DNA of 64,000 nucleotides from Deinococcus hopiensis KR-140 (GCA_943327755.2 CALPYF020000016.1:28258-92257), one strand, 5' to 3'. Numbered from the stretch's first letter, positions 41,664 through 56,182 are shown. The notes: generated by a model not told the origin, from the letters alone. Program-made: numbers and translations.

Positions 41664-42767
41664 TCAGGGGGTGGGCAGGTCGCCTGCCGTGCGGGGTTCG
41701 CGCAGGGGTTCGTCGTTGTGTTCCCGCCGGAAGGCCGCCGACTGCTCGTAGACATGGCGGCGGGCGCGCATGGCGCTGCCGAGCGGGCGGTGTGCGGCGT
41801 GGGCGTGCCAGGGGCTGAAGCTCAGGCGGTCGTCGGCGAATACCAGTTTGTCGGGCCGGGCGGGGTCCTGCGGGGGGACGTGCAGCCGGGCGACGGTCAC
41901 GAAGGGGCTGAGGGTCTCGTCCCAGCGGACCGAGCCGTCCTCGATGGGCATGCGGGTCTCGTCGGTGCACAGCTGCGCGCGTAGGTCCCAGGTGCCGCCC
42001 GACGCGCGGATGATTTGGGCGATGGCGGCGCGCAGGGCGTCGGCGCGGCCCGGCCCCAGGACGCGGACTGCCTGCCCGGTCAGGGCGCGCAGGTGGTCAG
42101 AGGTGGGCACGAGGGCCACCTTCGCCACGTACTCGCCCCAGCGGAGGGGCAGCTGCGAGTAGTACGTCTCGCCCAGCGGGTGGGTGTAGGGGTGCCCGCC
42201 GAGCTGTTTCAGGGCGCCGGCCAGCGGGCTGCCCTCGGGTGCGACGCGCGCCGCGACCTGCGCGCCCAGCGCGGCGGCGACCTTGAGTTCCTCCGGGGCG
42301 TTCAGGGTCAGGCGGATGGGCAGCTGGTTGTTCAGGAACCCGCTGGCGTCCTTCGCGGCGAACACGGGGCCGTTGTTGAGCAGGAAGTCCTGCGTGACCT
42401 CGCCCGCGTGGCCGTCCACCATGACCTGCCCGGCCGGACCCACGACCTTCAGGGCCAGCGCGCGCGGCGTGGACACGCTGTCCGGCAGGATGTCACCGGG
42501 CGGGGTGGACAGCCGCACGGCCGCCGGGTAGCGTCCGGGCGCGGCGAACAGCCCCTGCGCGAGGTGAGGCGGCAGGTCCGGGACCTCCAGTTCCCCGATC
42601 AGCAGGCCGTGACCCTTGCTGTGCACGGGGCGCACCGCGTGGTGGTAGCGGGTGTGGAAGGCCTCGCTGTAGCCCTGCATGACGCGGGCCAGCTGCGCGA
42701 AGGTGCGCGCCTCGTCGGGCTGCGGGCGTTCCAGGTCGTCGCGGTACCGCACGAAGTCGGGGCTCAT
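41664..42767 (-). CDS. Catalase-like heme protein
   Basis: 367 residues from ATG 42767. It follows the small catalase-related group: HSKGHGLLIGELEVPD near the N-terminus, VRLSTPPGD, ALALKVVG, TQDFLLNNGPVF and the end LSFSPWHAHAAHRPLGSAMRARR. The family binds heme, but the small members can be peroxidases or allene-oxide-synthase-like rather than true catalases. Leaderless start behind TACGCT. Convergent with the cobalamin operon. Confidence 0.85.
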   Translation of the reverse strand: MSPDFVRYRDDLERPQPDEARTFAQLARVMQGYSEAFHTRYHHAVRPVHSKGHGLLIGELEVPDLPPHLAQGLFAAPGRYPAAVRLSTPPGDILPDSVSTPRALALKVVGPAGQVMVDGHAGEVTQDFLLNNGPVFAAKDASGFLNNQLPIRLTLNAPEELKVAAALGAQVAARVAPEGSPLAGALKQLGGHPYTHPLGETYYSQLPLRWGEYVAKVALVPTSDHLRALTGQAVRVLGPGRADALRAAIAQIIRASGGTWDLRAQLCTDETRMPIEDGSVRWDETLSPFVTVARLHVPPQDPARPDKLVFADDRLSFSPWHAHAAHRPLGSAMRARRHVYEQSAAFRREHNDEPLREPRTAGDLPTP

Positions 42768-42773
42768 GGGTCG

Positions 42774-42779
42774 AGCGTA
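42774..42779 (-). promoter_or_regulatory. -10 box (TACGCT) of catalase-like gene
   Basis: TACGCT on the minus strand six bases before the ATG at 42767; this fixes the start against a long upstream in-frame extension. Confidence 0.5.
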
Positions 42780-42874
42780 CCTGCCGGGGCGGCCCGGGCG
42801 CCTTGAGCCAACATGAAGAGGGGGGGCTGACCCGGCGGCCAGCCTCCCCCTCCTTGCGCTGCCTGCGTGTTCGG

Positions 42875-44569
<1,695 letters not shown>

Positions 44570-44741
44570 GCCCTCCATTCTGACGCACCGCGCGCCGCGC
44601 GCGCCGCCACACGTCCGGGGGGCCTCCCTTCACGTTCGCGGCCCGCCCGGTCACCTGCGGCCACCCCCAGGCACGCAAACGCCCAGAGCCTTACAAACCC
44701 CGCGCGCCAAACGCGCCATGCTGGGCCGCAACGGAGGTTCA

Positions 44742-45951
<1,210 letters not shown>

Positions 45952-46005
45952 CGTACGGGGGGATTCAGGGGGCGGGCGGCGTGAGGCGGCCTGCCTCTGC
46001 CCTTT

Positions 46006-46011
46006 TATGCT
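46006..46011 (+). promoter_or_regulatory. -10 box (TATGCT) of DinB-like gene
   Basis: TATGCT six bases before the ATG at 46018; leaderless. Confidence 0.5.
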
Positions 46012-46017
46012 GCCCGT

Positions 46018-46545
46018 ATGAACGTGGATCTGGGGACGGTGCGGGGGCAGCTGGCGCGGACGCCGGGCGTGCTGGACGCGCTGCTGCGCGGGCTGCCGGA
46101 GAACTGGGCGGGGCTGGACGAGGGGCCGGGGACGTGGTCGCCGCGTGGGGTGGTGGCGCATCTGGCGCACGCGGACCGCACGAACTGGTTGCCGCGCGCG
46201 CGGGTGCTGCTCGCGTCGGGCGAGGCGGAGGTGTTCCCGCCGTTCGACCGGGCCGGGCATCAGGCGGCGGAGGCGGCGCGGTCGCTGGATGAACTGCTGG
46301 ACGACTTCGCGGCGGTGCGGGCAGAGAGCCTGCGGGCGCTGGACGCCCTGAACCCGGGTCCGGCGGAGCTGGCGCGGCGGGGCACGCACCCGGAGTTCGG
46401 GCCGGTGACGCTGGCGCAGTTGCTGGCGACCTGGGCGGCGCATGATCTGGATCACGTCCTGCAGGTCACGCGCACGCTGGGCGGCGGGTACCGGGAGGCG
46501 GTGGGGCCGTGGCGGGCGTACCTGCGGATCATGCGGCCCGCGTAG
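46018..46545 (+). CDS. DinB-family metal-binding four-helix protein
   Basis: 175 residues. Four-helix DinB/YfiT fold with three His ligands: in VVAHLAHADR and in AAHDLDHVLQV. Members are metal-dependent thiol transferases or of unknown role; Deinococcus has an expanded set. No partner genes. Confidence 0.85.
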   Translation: MNVDLGTVRGQLARTPGVLDALLRGLPENWAGLDEGPGTWSPRGVVAHLAHADRTNWLPRARVLLASGEAEVFPPFDRAGHQAAEAARSLDELLDDFAAVRAESLRALDALNPGPAELARRGTHPEFGPVTLAQLLATWAAHDLDHVLQVTRTLGGGYREAVGPWRAYLRIMRPA

Positions 46546-46566
46546 GCCACCTCCCGCAGGCCAGCT

Positions 46567-47454
46567 TCAGCGGATGCGTTCGCTGTGGCCGGGGGTGGGG
46601 TGGCCGCGCAGCAGGTCGGCGAGGACCTGCGCGCCGCGCACGACGCCCAGCGCGGGGCGGCTGAACAGCGCGTTGGCGTCCACCGCCCACACCTCGCCCA
46701 GCGGCAGGTCCGGCAGGTCGCGGGCGAAGGCGGCGTTGTCGCGCAGGCCGTACCCGCAGCACAGGACGACACTCACGTCGGGCCGCAGGGGCGCGATCTG
46801 CTCCCAGGTGGCGCGGCCCGAGTCGGTGCCGGGCGTCCCGAGGACGTTCACGCCGCCCGCCCGTTCGACCTGCTCGGGCACCCAGTGCCCCCCGGAGAAG
46901 GGCGGCTCGGTCCACTCCAGCGTCAGGACGCGCGGCGCGTGAGGAACGGGCCGGATGGCGTCCCAGTCGGCCTGCGCCTGCCGGGCAAGGGCCTCGCCGG
47001 TCTCGGGGAGGCCGGTCGCGGCGGCCAGGGCCCGCAGGTCGTCCAGAATGCCCTGCACACTCTTCCCTTCCAGGCTCAGGACGTTCGCGGCGGGCAGGCA
47101 ACCGGGCAGGTACCGCACGGCGTCCTGCAGCGTGCCGGGCGTGACGGCGCAGACCTCGCACACGCCCTGCGTGACCACCAGATCGGGCTTCAGCCGGTCG
47201 AGCAGTTCGCCGTCCACTTGGTACAGGGCACGGCCCTCCCGCACGGCCTCACTGACGGCCCGGTCGATTTCGGCCTGCGGGGCGCCGCTGTCCACGATGG
47301 AGCGGGTCAGGACCGGCAGGTGCCGGGCGCGCGGGTGGTCGCAGGAGTGACTGACCCCCACCACGCGCCCTGCCAGGCCCAGGTCGGTCAGCAGATCGAA
47401 CAGCAGGTCGGTGGCGCTGGGCAGCAGGCTGACGATGCGCTGGGGGGCGGTCAT
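46567..47454 (-). CDS. BtuF-like metal/cobalamin-binding protein without signal peptide
   Basis: 295 residues. Helical-backbone metal-receptor fold with RIVSLLPSATDLLFDL and LKPDLVVTQGVCEVCAV. Unlike the BtuF in the riboswitch operon it starts directly with the domain and has no export signal, so it is probably cytosolic. Cysteines (GVCEVCAV, VLCCGYG) stand out. Ligand uncertain: B12, corrinoid or metal chelate. TACCCT lies seven bases before the ATG. Confidence 0.82.
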   Translation of the reverse strand: MTAPQRIVSLLPSATDLLFDLLTDLGLAGRVVGVSHSCDHPRARHLPVLTRSIVDSGAPQAEIDRAVSEAVREGRALYQVDGELLDRLKPDLVVTQGVCEVCAVTPGTLQDAVRYLPGCLPAANVLSLEGKSVQGILDDLRALAAATGLPETGEALARQAQADWDAIRPVPHAPRVLTLEWTEPPFSGGHWVPEQVERAGGVNVLGTPGTDSGRATWEQIAPLRPDVSVVLCCGYGLRDNAAFARDLPDLPLGEVWAVDANALFSRPALGVVRGAQVLADLLRGHPTPGHSERIR

Positions 47455-47461
47455 ACCGTCC

Positions 47462-47467
47462 AGGGTA
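47462..47467 (-). promoter_or_regulatory. -10 box (TACCCT) of the BtuF-like gene
   Basis: TACCCT on the minus strand seven bases before the ATG at 47454; hisC has the same spacing and leader (GGACGGT). Confidence 0.4.
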
Positions 47468-47514
47468 GCCCGACAGCGGGTGGAAGTGGAGTTGACGGTT
47501 TCTCGCTCTGCTCG

Positions 47515-47553
47515 TTTCAGGCGTGGTGAGATGTTCCCTCACCACACCTGAAA
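47515..47553. terminator. Long hairpin after the small secreted protein gene
   Basis: 16-bp stem (47515-47530 with 47538-47553) with a single C-A mismatch, A/T-rich at the base, 7-base loop. It lies downstream of the minus-strand gene at 47620 and upstream of the next. Confidence 0.6.
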
Positions 47554-47619
47554 ACCGCTATGAACGCACGCTGGACGCCCCCCCGCCATCTGGCCGGGGG
47601 ACGCTGCTGGGCGGCTGCG

Positions 47620-48039
47620 TCAGGGCTGAGTAGTGCCGCTGGCAGCGGCGGTCACGTTCAGGGCACTGCCCAGGCCGGTCAGGAGCGAGGCGCTGCCCTG
47701 GCCGTCCGTGCTGCTGGCGGCGGCGCCGAGCAGGGCTGCGAGGCCAGCGTCCACGCCGAGGTTCAGGTTGCCGCTGGCGCTGCCGTTCTCGGTGGTCGTG
47801 CGGCCACTGGCGCTCACGCCGGCGCTGAGGCTGCTGCTCACGGCGCCGAGCAGGCTGCCACTGCTCTGGTCACGGTCACCGGTCTGGCCTTCACTGGCCT
47901 GCGTTGTGGCGCCGAGGATGGCGTTCACGCTGGCGCCGAGGTTCACGCCGACGCTGCCGGTACTGGTGCTGGTGGCGGAGGCCACGCCAGCGCTGAGGGT
48001 GAGGGCGGTCAGGGCGGTCAGAATCTTGGTGTTGATCAT
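47620..48039 (-). CDS. Small secreted Ala/Ser/Gly-rich protein
   Basis: 139 residues with a clear signal peptide (LTALTALTLSAGVASA). The mature part is low-complexity (Ala, Ser, Gly, Thr) with repeated LGA/LLGA units (SVNAILGATTQ, SLLGAVSSS, LAALLGAAASS). GGAGG precedes the ATG. No known family. It could be a surface or biofilm matrix component, but this is a guess. Confidence 0.75.
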   Translation of the reverse strand: MINTKILTALTALTLSAGVASATSTSTGSVGVNLGASVNAILGATTQASEGQTGDRDQSSGSLLGAVSSSLSAGVSASGRTTTENGSASGNLNLGVDAGLAALLGAAASSTDGQGSASLLTGLGSALNVTAAASGTTQP

Positions 48040-48363
48040 GGTGGTTCCTCCTGCCGCTCATGCTGCGGGGCGCGCGTGGCACGTCTCTGAGCGCGGCCGC
48101 GCTGGCCTTGCGACTCGGGCATGAGGGGTCTCATGGGCCAGCCCGGCGCTGAGGTGCGGGTTCAGGCGTGCTGCACGCCCGTCACGCGCCCCTCATGTGG
48201 ACCAGAGGGATGAGAGGAACGTTGATTCCGTCCGGCGCGGGAAAAACCGGTGATCCAACGGGGCAGGATCTGCATACGCGCCCCGTCTCAAAAGGTGCCT
48301 TGCGGCCTTGGCCACCGCTTCACGCAGCGGCCCTCTCGGCGCGGGGCGGGGCACACTGCGGGC
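48040..48363. other. Divergent intergenic region of 324 bases
   Basis: Separates the small secreted protein gene (minus) from the SDR gene (plus). I see the Shine-Dalgarno of the former and no convincing further gene, repeat or operator. Confidence 0.5.
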
Positions 48364-49386
48364 ATGCGACTTCCGAAACGACTGCTTCTGACGGCGGCGG
48401 TGGGGGCCGTGGCGGCCCGCCGCGCCTTCCGTGCGCCGTACGACCTGACGGGCCGCGCGGCTCTGGTGACCGGCGGCTCGCGCGGGCTGGGGCTGGCGCT
48501 GGCCCGTGAGCTGCTGGACCGCGGCGCGAACGTCACGCTGATGGCTCGCACCGCCGCCGACCTGGACCGCGCCCGGGCGCGCCTGAACGCGGGCACGCGG
48601 GTGCAGGTGGTCGTGGGGGACGTGACGAGCGAAGCGGACCTGGACCGCGCCGTGCAGGAGACGGTGCGGGCGCACGGGCGGCTGGACGTGCTCGTGAACA
48701 ACGCGGGGCTCATTCAGGTGGGGCCGCTGGCGGACATGACCGAGGCCGACTTCCGGTCCATCCTGGAGGTGAACGCCCTGGCCCCGCTGCGCCTGACGCT
48801 CGCGGCGCGCCCGCACCTGCGGGGCGGCGGACGGGTGCTGATCGTGTCGTCGGTGGGGGGACGGGTGGCGGTGCCGCATCTGGCGCCGTACTCGGTGAGC
48901 AAGTTCGCGTCGGCGGGGCTGGGTCAGGCGCTGCGTTCGGAACTGGCGCGCGAGGGCATCACGGTCACGACGGTGCTGCCGGGCCTGATGCGCACCGGGA
49001 GTCCCATGAACGCCAGCGTGAAGGGCCGTCACGCGCAGGAGTACGCGTGGTTCGCCACGGCGGACAGCCTGCCGGTGGTGTCGCTGGACGCGCGGGAGGC
49101 GGCGCGGCGGATCGTGAACGCCCTGGTGCGCGGGGACGCGGAGACGATGGTGGGCGGCCCGGCGTGGCTGCTGCGCGTGGGGCAGGCGCTGGCGCCGCAG
49201 CTCACGGCAGACCTGATGGCTCTGACGAACCGGCTGCTGCCCGCCCCGGCGGGCACGGACGTCACGCGGGCAGGCCGGGACGTGGAGGGTCACCTCACTC
49301 AGGGAAATCCCATCAAGCGCGCGGCGGAAGCGGAGTTCAACCAGCGCGGGGCGCACGGGCAGCCCCGCAACGGCGACCTGAACTGA
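48364..49386 (+). CDS. Short-chain dehydrogenase with N-terminal membrane anchor
   Basis: 340 residues. A short N-terminal hydrophobic stretch (LLLTAAVGAVAA) precedes a classical SDR: TGGSRGLGLALA, NNAG, catalytic Ser in IVSSVGG and YSVSK (Tyr, Lys). The C-terminal 80 residues after about 260 are an extra tail. First gene of an apparent three-gene operon with an SRPBCC protein and a zinc alcohol dehydrogenase, all redox or lipid-ligand related. Confidence 0.87.
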   Translation: MRLPKRLLLTAAVGAVAARRAFRAPYDLTGRAALVTGGSRGLGLALARELLDRGANVTLMARTAADLDRARARLNAGTRVQVVVGDVTSEADLDRAVQETVRAHGRLDVLVNNAGLIQVGPLADMTEADFRSILEVNALAPLRLTLAARPHLRGGGRVLIVSSVGGRVAVPHLAPYSVSKFASAGLGQALRSELAREGITVTTVLPGLMRTGSPMNASVKGRHAQEYAWFATADSLPVVSLDAREAARRIVNALVRGDAETMVGGPAWLLRVGQALAPQLTADLMALTNRLLPAPAGTDVTRAGRDVEGHLTQGNPIKRAAEAEFNQRGAHGQPRNGDLN

Positions 49387-49526
49387 GCCTTGAGGGGACG
49401 GTCACACGGTGCGCCGGGGCGCAATGTGCCGGGCCGCCCCGGGGTGGACTGGCCCCTCACCTCCCGCGTGCCCTGCGTCCGTCTCCCTTTCCTGCCGCGC
49501 CCGCGCGCCACTTCCGGAGGTTCCCC

Positions 49527-50273
49527 ATGAGCGAAGACCGATCCACTCCCCCACCCGAAGGCAGCACCCCGCCCACCGAACCTCAGACCGACGCGGCCGG
49601 GCAGCTTCCGGCGCTGGAGCGTTCGGTGATGGGCAGCGTGGGTGTGGCCCTGATGGGCGCGGGCCTGCGCAGCGCCCGGCCCATCCGGAAACTGGTGCTG
49701 GGCAGCGTGGGCGCCGGGCTGGCCGCGATGGCCGCCACGGGCCGCAACCCCCTGGCGACGGCCTTGAAGATCCGGCAGACGCCGCAGGGCGAGGTGCTCG
49801 TCAGTGACGCCGTGACGATCGGCAAGCCAGCGGACGACCTGTACCGCGTGTGGCGCGATCTGGCGAGCCTGCCGCGGCTGATGACGCACCTGAAGGCCGT
49901 GGAGGTACTGGACGGGCGCCGCTCGCGCTGGACGGTCGAGGCGCCCACCGGGACGGTCAGCTGGGAGGCGGAAATCACAGCGGACGAGCCGGGCCGCCGG
50001 ATCGCCTGGGCGGCCCTGCCGGGCGCGGCGGTCGAGAACCACGGCGAGGTGCTGTTCCGCCCCGCGCCGGGTGACCGGGGTACCGAGGTCGTCGTGCGCC
50101 TCGCGTACCACCCGCCGGGCGGGTCCGCCGGGGCGATCGCGGCGCGGCTGTTCGGCGAGGAACCCGCGCAGCAGCTGCGGGACGACCTGATGCGCTTCAA
50201 ACGCGAGCAGGAGTTGGGCTTCGCGCCCACCACCGAAGGCCAGAGCAGCGCCCGCGCCGGGGGGCAGGCGTGA
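49527..50273 (+). CDS. SRPBCC-domain protein (paralogue 2)
   Basis: 248 residues. An acidic, Pro-rich N-terminus (about 1-30) and a short hydrophobic segment come before the START-like domain (VTIGKPADDLYRVWRDLASLPRLMTHL, WEAEITADEPGRRIAWAALPGAAV). It ends with the same GEEPAQQ motif as the protein at 24918-25565, so the two are paralogues. GGAGGT before the ATG. Overlaps the following gene by four bases. Confidence 0.85.
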   Translation: MSEDRSTPPPEGSTPPTEPQTDAAGQLPALERSVMGSVGVALMGAGLRSARPIRKLVLGSVGAGLAAMAATGRNPLATALKIRQTPQGEVLVSDAVTIGKPADDLYRVWRDLASLPRLMTHLKAVEVLDGRRSRWTVEAPTGTVSWEAEITADEPGRRIAWAALPGAAVENHGEVLFRPAPGDRGTEVVVRLAYHPPGGSAGAIAARLFGEEPAQQLRDDLMRFKREQELGFAPTTEGQSSARAGGQA

Positions 50274-51448
50274 AGGCCATCGTCTGGCAGGGCGCGAACC
50301 GCGTGGGCGTGGAGACGGTCCCGGACCCCACGCTGCTGCTGCCCACCGACGCGATCATCCGGGTGACCTCCACGGCGATCTGCGGTTCGGACCTGCACCT
50401 GCTCGACGGCGTGATTCCCAGCATGGAGAAGGGCGACATCCTGGGGCACGAGTTCATGGGTGAGGTCGTGGAGGTCGGCCGGGACGTGCGCCGCCTGAAG
50501 GTGGGCGACCGGGTGGTCGTCCCGTTCAACATCTCCTGCGGCGTGTGCGATCCGTGCCGCCGGGGCCTGTTCAGCGCGTGCGACAACTCCAACCCGAACC
50601 ACCGCATGGCCGAGGCGCTGTACGGCGGCGTGAGCGGCGGCGGGCTGTTCGGGTACTCGCACATGTACGGCGGGTACGCGGGCGGGCAGGCGCAGTACGT
50701 GCGGGTGCCGTTCGCGGACGTGGGCCCGCACAGGATCGAGTCGGATCTGCGCGACGAGCAGGTGCTGTTCCTGACCGACATCTTCCCCACCGGGTATCAG
50801 GCCGCCGAGAACTGCGGCATCGTGCCGGGGCGGGACGTGGTGGCGGTGTTCGGGGCGGGGCCGGTCGGGCAGTTCGCGGCCCGCAGCGCGCAGATGCTCG
50901 GGGCCGCTCACGTGATCGTGATCGACCGGGTGCCCGAGCGGCTGGCCATGGCTGAAGCGGCCGGGTGTCAGGTCATCAACTACGAGCAGGAGGACGTGCT
51001 GGTCGCGCTGCGCGAGTCGACCGGCGGGCGCGGCCCGGATCACGTGATCGACGCGGTGGGCATGGAGGCGCACGGGCACGGCCCCGGCGCGCTGGTCGAT
51101 ACCGCCAGGCAGCGCCTGAAACTCAGTTTCGACCGCATCACGGCGCTGCGCTGGGCGCTGCTCAGCTGCGCCAAGGGCGGCACGGTCAGCCTGCCCGGCG
51201 TGTACGGCGGCCTGATCGACAAGGTCCCGATGGGCGCGGCGTTCGCCAAGGGCCTGACCTTCAGGATGGGGCAGACGCACACGCACCGGCACGTCGCGCC
51301 GCTGCTGTCGCGCATCGAGGCGGGCGAGATCGACCCGAGTTTCGTGATCACGCACCGCGCCTCGCTGGACGACGCGCCGGACCTGTACAGGACCTTCCGG
51401 GACAAGCAGGGCGGCTGCATCAAGGTCGTCCTGAACCCCTGGGCCTGA
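50270..51448 (+). CDS. Zinc-dependent alcohol dehydrogenase, formaldehyde-dehydrogenase-like
   Basis: 392 residues, MDR superfamily. Catalytic zinc ligands in AICGSDLHLLDG and GHEFMGEV; structural zinc cysteines CGVCDPCRRGLFSAC; NAD Rossmann motif VAVFGAGPVGQFA. The long insert after the structural zinc (ALYGGVSGGGLFGYSHMYGG) is typical of glutathione-independent formaldehyde dehydrogenase-like enzymes. The true substrate is unknown. Start overlaps the SRPBCC stop (GTGA). Confidence 0.9.
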   Translation: MKAIVWQGANRVGVETVPDPTLLLPTDAIIRVTSTAICGSDLHLLDGVIPSMEKGDILGHEFMGEVVEVGRDVRRLKVGDRVVVPFNISCGVCDPCRRGLFSACDNSNPNHRMAEALYGGVSGGGLFGYSHMYGGYAGGQAQYVRVPFADVGPHRIESDLRDEQVLFLTDIFPTGYQAAENCGIVPGRDVVAVFGAGPVGQFAARSAQMLGAAHVIVIDRVPERLAMAEAAGCQVINYEQEDVLVALRESTGGRGPDHVIDAVGMEAHGHGPGALVDTARQRLKLSFDRITALRWALLSCAKGGTVSLPGVYGGLIDKVPMGAAFAKGLTFRMGQTHTHRHVAPLLSRIEAGEIDPSFVITHRASLDDAPDLYRTFRDKQGGCIKVVLNPWA

Positions 51449-51464
51449 GCGTCCACAGCGCGGA

Positions 51465-51491
51465 GGCCGCCGGGCATCACGTCCGGCGGCC
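51465..51491. terminator. Bidirectional hairpin between adh and coaX
   Basis: 9-bp perfect stem (51465-51473 with 51483-51491), 9-base loop, between convergent genes. Confidence 0.6.
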
Positions 51492-51504
51492 CCCTCTTCA
51501 CGCG

Positions 51505-52281
51505 TCAGCGGCTGGCCCAGAGTTCCACGAGGCCGCGCAGGGTCAGGGTCTCGTCGTAGTGGTCGATCTCGCGGCAGATGCCCTCGATGGTGCGTGAGAA
51601 GCCCCCGGTGGCGATGGCGACGGCGGGGCCGGGCAGTTCGGCGCGGATGCGGCGCAGCAGGCCGTCCACCATCTCGGCATACCCGAACACGAGACCGGAC
51701 TGGAGGGCGTGCGTGGTGTTCTTCCCGATGGCGGTCGCGGGCGCCTGGAGCGTGATGCGCGGCAGTTTCGCGGCGCGGCTGAACAGCGCGTCGGCGCTGA
51801 CCTGCGCGCCCGTGGCGAGCACGCCGCCCAGGAAGCGGCGGCCCCGGCCGATCACGTCGAAGTTCGTACTCGTCCCGAAATCCACGACCACGGCGTACTC
51901 GTGGTGCCCCAGGTACTTCTCGGCGCCGAACAGGTTGCACAGGCGGTCGGCGCCCACGGCGTCGGGCACGTCGAGTTCCACGCTGACGTCGGGGAGGTTC
52001 GTGGCGCGCACCTCGAAGGCCTCCACGGCGAAGTGGCGGCGCAGGGCCAGCGCGTAGTTCTCCCCCAGGGGCGGCGCGACGCTGCTGAGGATCGCGGCGC
52101 GCGGCATGGGCGCTCCCGTGAGTTGCAACAGCCCGTGCAGGCGCATGGCGAGGTCGTCCGGGAGGTGCTCGCGGTTCGTGCGGATGCGCCAGGTGTTCGT
52201 GAGGTTCAGCTGCTCGTCGGCCAGGCCGATCACGGTGCTGGTGTTGCCGATGTCCACGGCCAGGAGGGGGAAAGCAGGCAC
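51505..52281 (-). CDS. coaX: Type III pantothenate kinase
   Basis: 258 residues. CoaX phosphorylates pantothenate as the first step of CoA synthesis. ASKHA-fold landmarks: LLAVDIGNTSTVIGL (phosphate 1), the motif VVDFGTSTNFDVI, and AIATGGFSRTI. The start is set to the GTG at 52281: a -10 box (TAGAAT, 52289-52294) overlaps the ATG at 52290, which therefore cannot be transcribed as a start. Confidence 0.92.
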   Translation of the reverse strand: MPAFPLLAVDIGNTSTVIGLADEQLNLTNTWRIRTNREHLPDDLAMRLHGLLQLTGAPMPRAAILSSVAPPLGENYALALRRHFAVEAFEVRATNLPDVSVELDVPDAVGADRLCNLFGAEKYLGHHEYAVVVDFGTSTNFDVIGRGRRFLGGVLATGAQVSADALFSRAAKLPRITLQAPATAIGKNTTHALQSGLVFGYAEMVDGLLRRIRAELPGPAVAIATGGFSRTIEGICREIDHYDETLTLRGLVELWASR

Positions 52282-52288
52282 GCCCGGC

Positions 52289-52294
52289 ATTCTA
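52289..52294 (-). promoter_or_regulatory. -10 box (TAGAAT) deciding the coaX start
   Basis: TAGAAT on the minus strand ends seven bases before the GTG at 52281. Confidence 0.55.
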
Positions 52295-52332
52295 GGGCAG
52301 CCCTGTCCGGTCCTGTCCGGTGCGCGGCGGGC

Positions 52333-53289
52333 TCAGCGGAGGGTACGGGTCAGTTCGCGGGTCATGAGGTCCTCGGCGATGGGTCCGCGCAGGCGGCCGA
52401 ACAGCTGCATGTCCAGGAAGTACACGTGTCCGGCGCGGCTGGCCGGGAGGCGCTGCGCGAAGGGGTTGGCGTGCCAGTCGCGCCGGGCCTGCGCGGCGGT
52501 GTTCTTCCCGGAGGCGATCACGAAGATGGCGTCGGCGCGGGTGGCGCTCAGGCCCTCGCTGCTCAGTTTCAGGTAGCCTTCGCCCAGGCTGGGGTCCTGG
52601 CGGCCGGGCAGGTCGAGGGTCAGGCCCAGGTTCTGGAAGTACCCGCCGGTCCAGTCGGTCGGGCCGAGGACGGTGTACAGGTCGCGGGTGGCGCCCCCGG
52701 CGTTCCAGACGATCAGGGCGCGGCGGCCGCGCAGCCACGCGGGGAGGGTCTGGCGGGCGCGGTCGGTGGCGGCGGCCCGCTGGCGGATGACCTGCGCGGC
52801 GCGTTCGGGGCGGTTCACGGCGCGGGCCAGGACCGGCAGGGTCTTCTGCCAGTCGCCGCTGTGGGTGCCGTGAAAGAGCAGGGTGGGCGCGATGGCGTTC
52901 AGGGCGGGGTAGGTGTCCTGCGCGAAGTGCTCGCCGACGATCAGGTCGGGCCTCAGGCTGGCGAGGACTTCGAGGTTGGGTTTGAAGCGGTCGCCGACGT
53001 AGGTGGGCGCGCCGGTCACGCGGCTGCCCAGGTAGCGGATCTGGCGGATGGGTGAGCCGTACTGGCGCAGGTTGAGCTGGGCGGCCTCGCCGTAGCCGAC
53101 GGGCTGGATGCCCAGTGAGAGCAGCAGGTCCAGCGCGTGCGGGCCGAGCGCGACGACGCGGGTGGCGGGCGCGGGGAGGGTGGTGGTGCCTGCCACGTGC
53201 CGCAGGGTGATGGGGGCGGCGCTGGCAGTGGCCAGGAGGCCGGTCAGGAGCGTGGTGATGAGCAGGGTGGTGGGGCGGGGCAGGGTCAC
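52333..53289 (-). CDS. Siderophore/metal-chelate ABC transporter substrate-binding protein
   Basis: 318 residues from GTG 53289 (GTG 53298 possible). Signal peptide (TLLITTLLTGLLATASA) followed by the FhuD/FepB-type fold: TLPAPATRVVALGPHALDLLLSLGIQPVGYG and LRPDLIVGEHFAQDTY. No permease or ATPase adjoins it. A perfect AT-rich palindrome just upstream suggests iron control, so an iron-chelate ligand is more likely than B12. Confidence 0.87.
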   Translation of the reverse strand: MTLPRPTTLLITTLLTGLLATASAAPITLRHVAGTTTLPAPATRVVALGPHALDLLLSLGIQPVGYGEAAQLNLRQYGSPIRQIRYLGSRVTGAPTYVGDRFKPNLEVLASLRPDLIVGEHFAQDTYPALNAIAPTLLFHGTHSGDWQKTLPVLARAVNRPERAAQVIRQRAAATDRARQTLPAWLRGRRALIVWNAGGATRDLYTVLGPTDWTGGYFQNLGLTLDLPGRQDPSLGEGYLKLSSEGLSATRADAIFVIASGKNTAAQARRDWHANPFAQRLPASRAGHVYFLDMQLFGRLRGPIAEDLMTRELTRTLR

Positions 53290-53306
53290 GGGCCCCACTC
53301 TGCCCG

Positions 53307-53326
53307 ATTGATAATGAAATATCAAT
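53307..53326. promoter_or_regulatory. Fur-like AT-rich palindrome
   Basis: ATTGATA-ATGAAA-TATCAAT, perfect 7-bp arms, lies 17 bases before the GTG at 53289 and includes the likely -10 region. It resembles Fur boxes (GATAATGATAATC type) and stands out in very GC-rich DNA. Confidence 0.6.
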
Positions 53327-53496
53327 ACTTTTAAGGCGGTGTCGCTGTCCACCCTGCCCCCGGATAGTGGTCCGCACCTCCGGCTGTTCCTGCACGGCGG
53401 ACACGGCCTTCAGGCAGAACTCTCATGCGGGCGGCGCTAGGCTGACCGGGCCACACAACCCATCCCTCTCTTCTGACCTGTCCGGAGGCCGCTGTC

Positions 53497-55413
<1,917 letters not shown>

Positions 55414-55423
55414 CCCGCCCAGC

Positions 55424-55461
55424 ACAGGGGGAGCGCCGGGAAGACCGGGCGCTCCCCCTGT
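55424..55461. terminator. Strong bidirectional hairpin
   Basis: 14-bp perfect stem (55424-55437 with 55448-55461), 10-base loop, between convergent acyl-CoA ligase and secreted-protein genes. Confidence 0.75.
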
Positions 55462-55470
55462 CTTCTGCGC

Positions 55471-56166
<696 letters not shown>

Positions 56167-56182
56167 GGGGCTCCTTTGAGGC

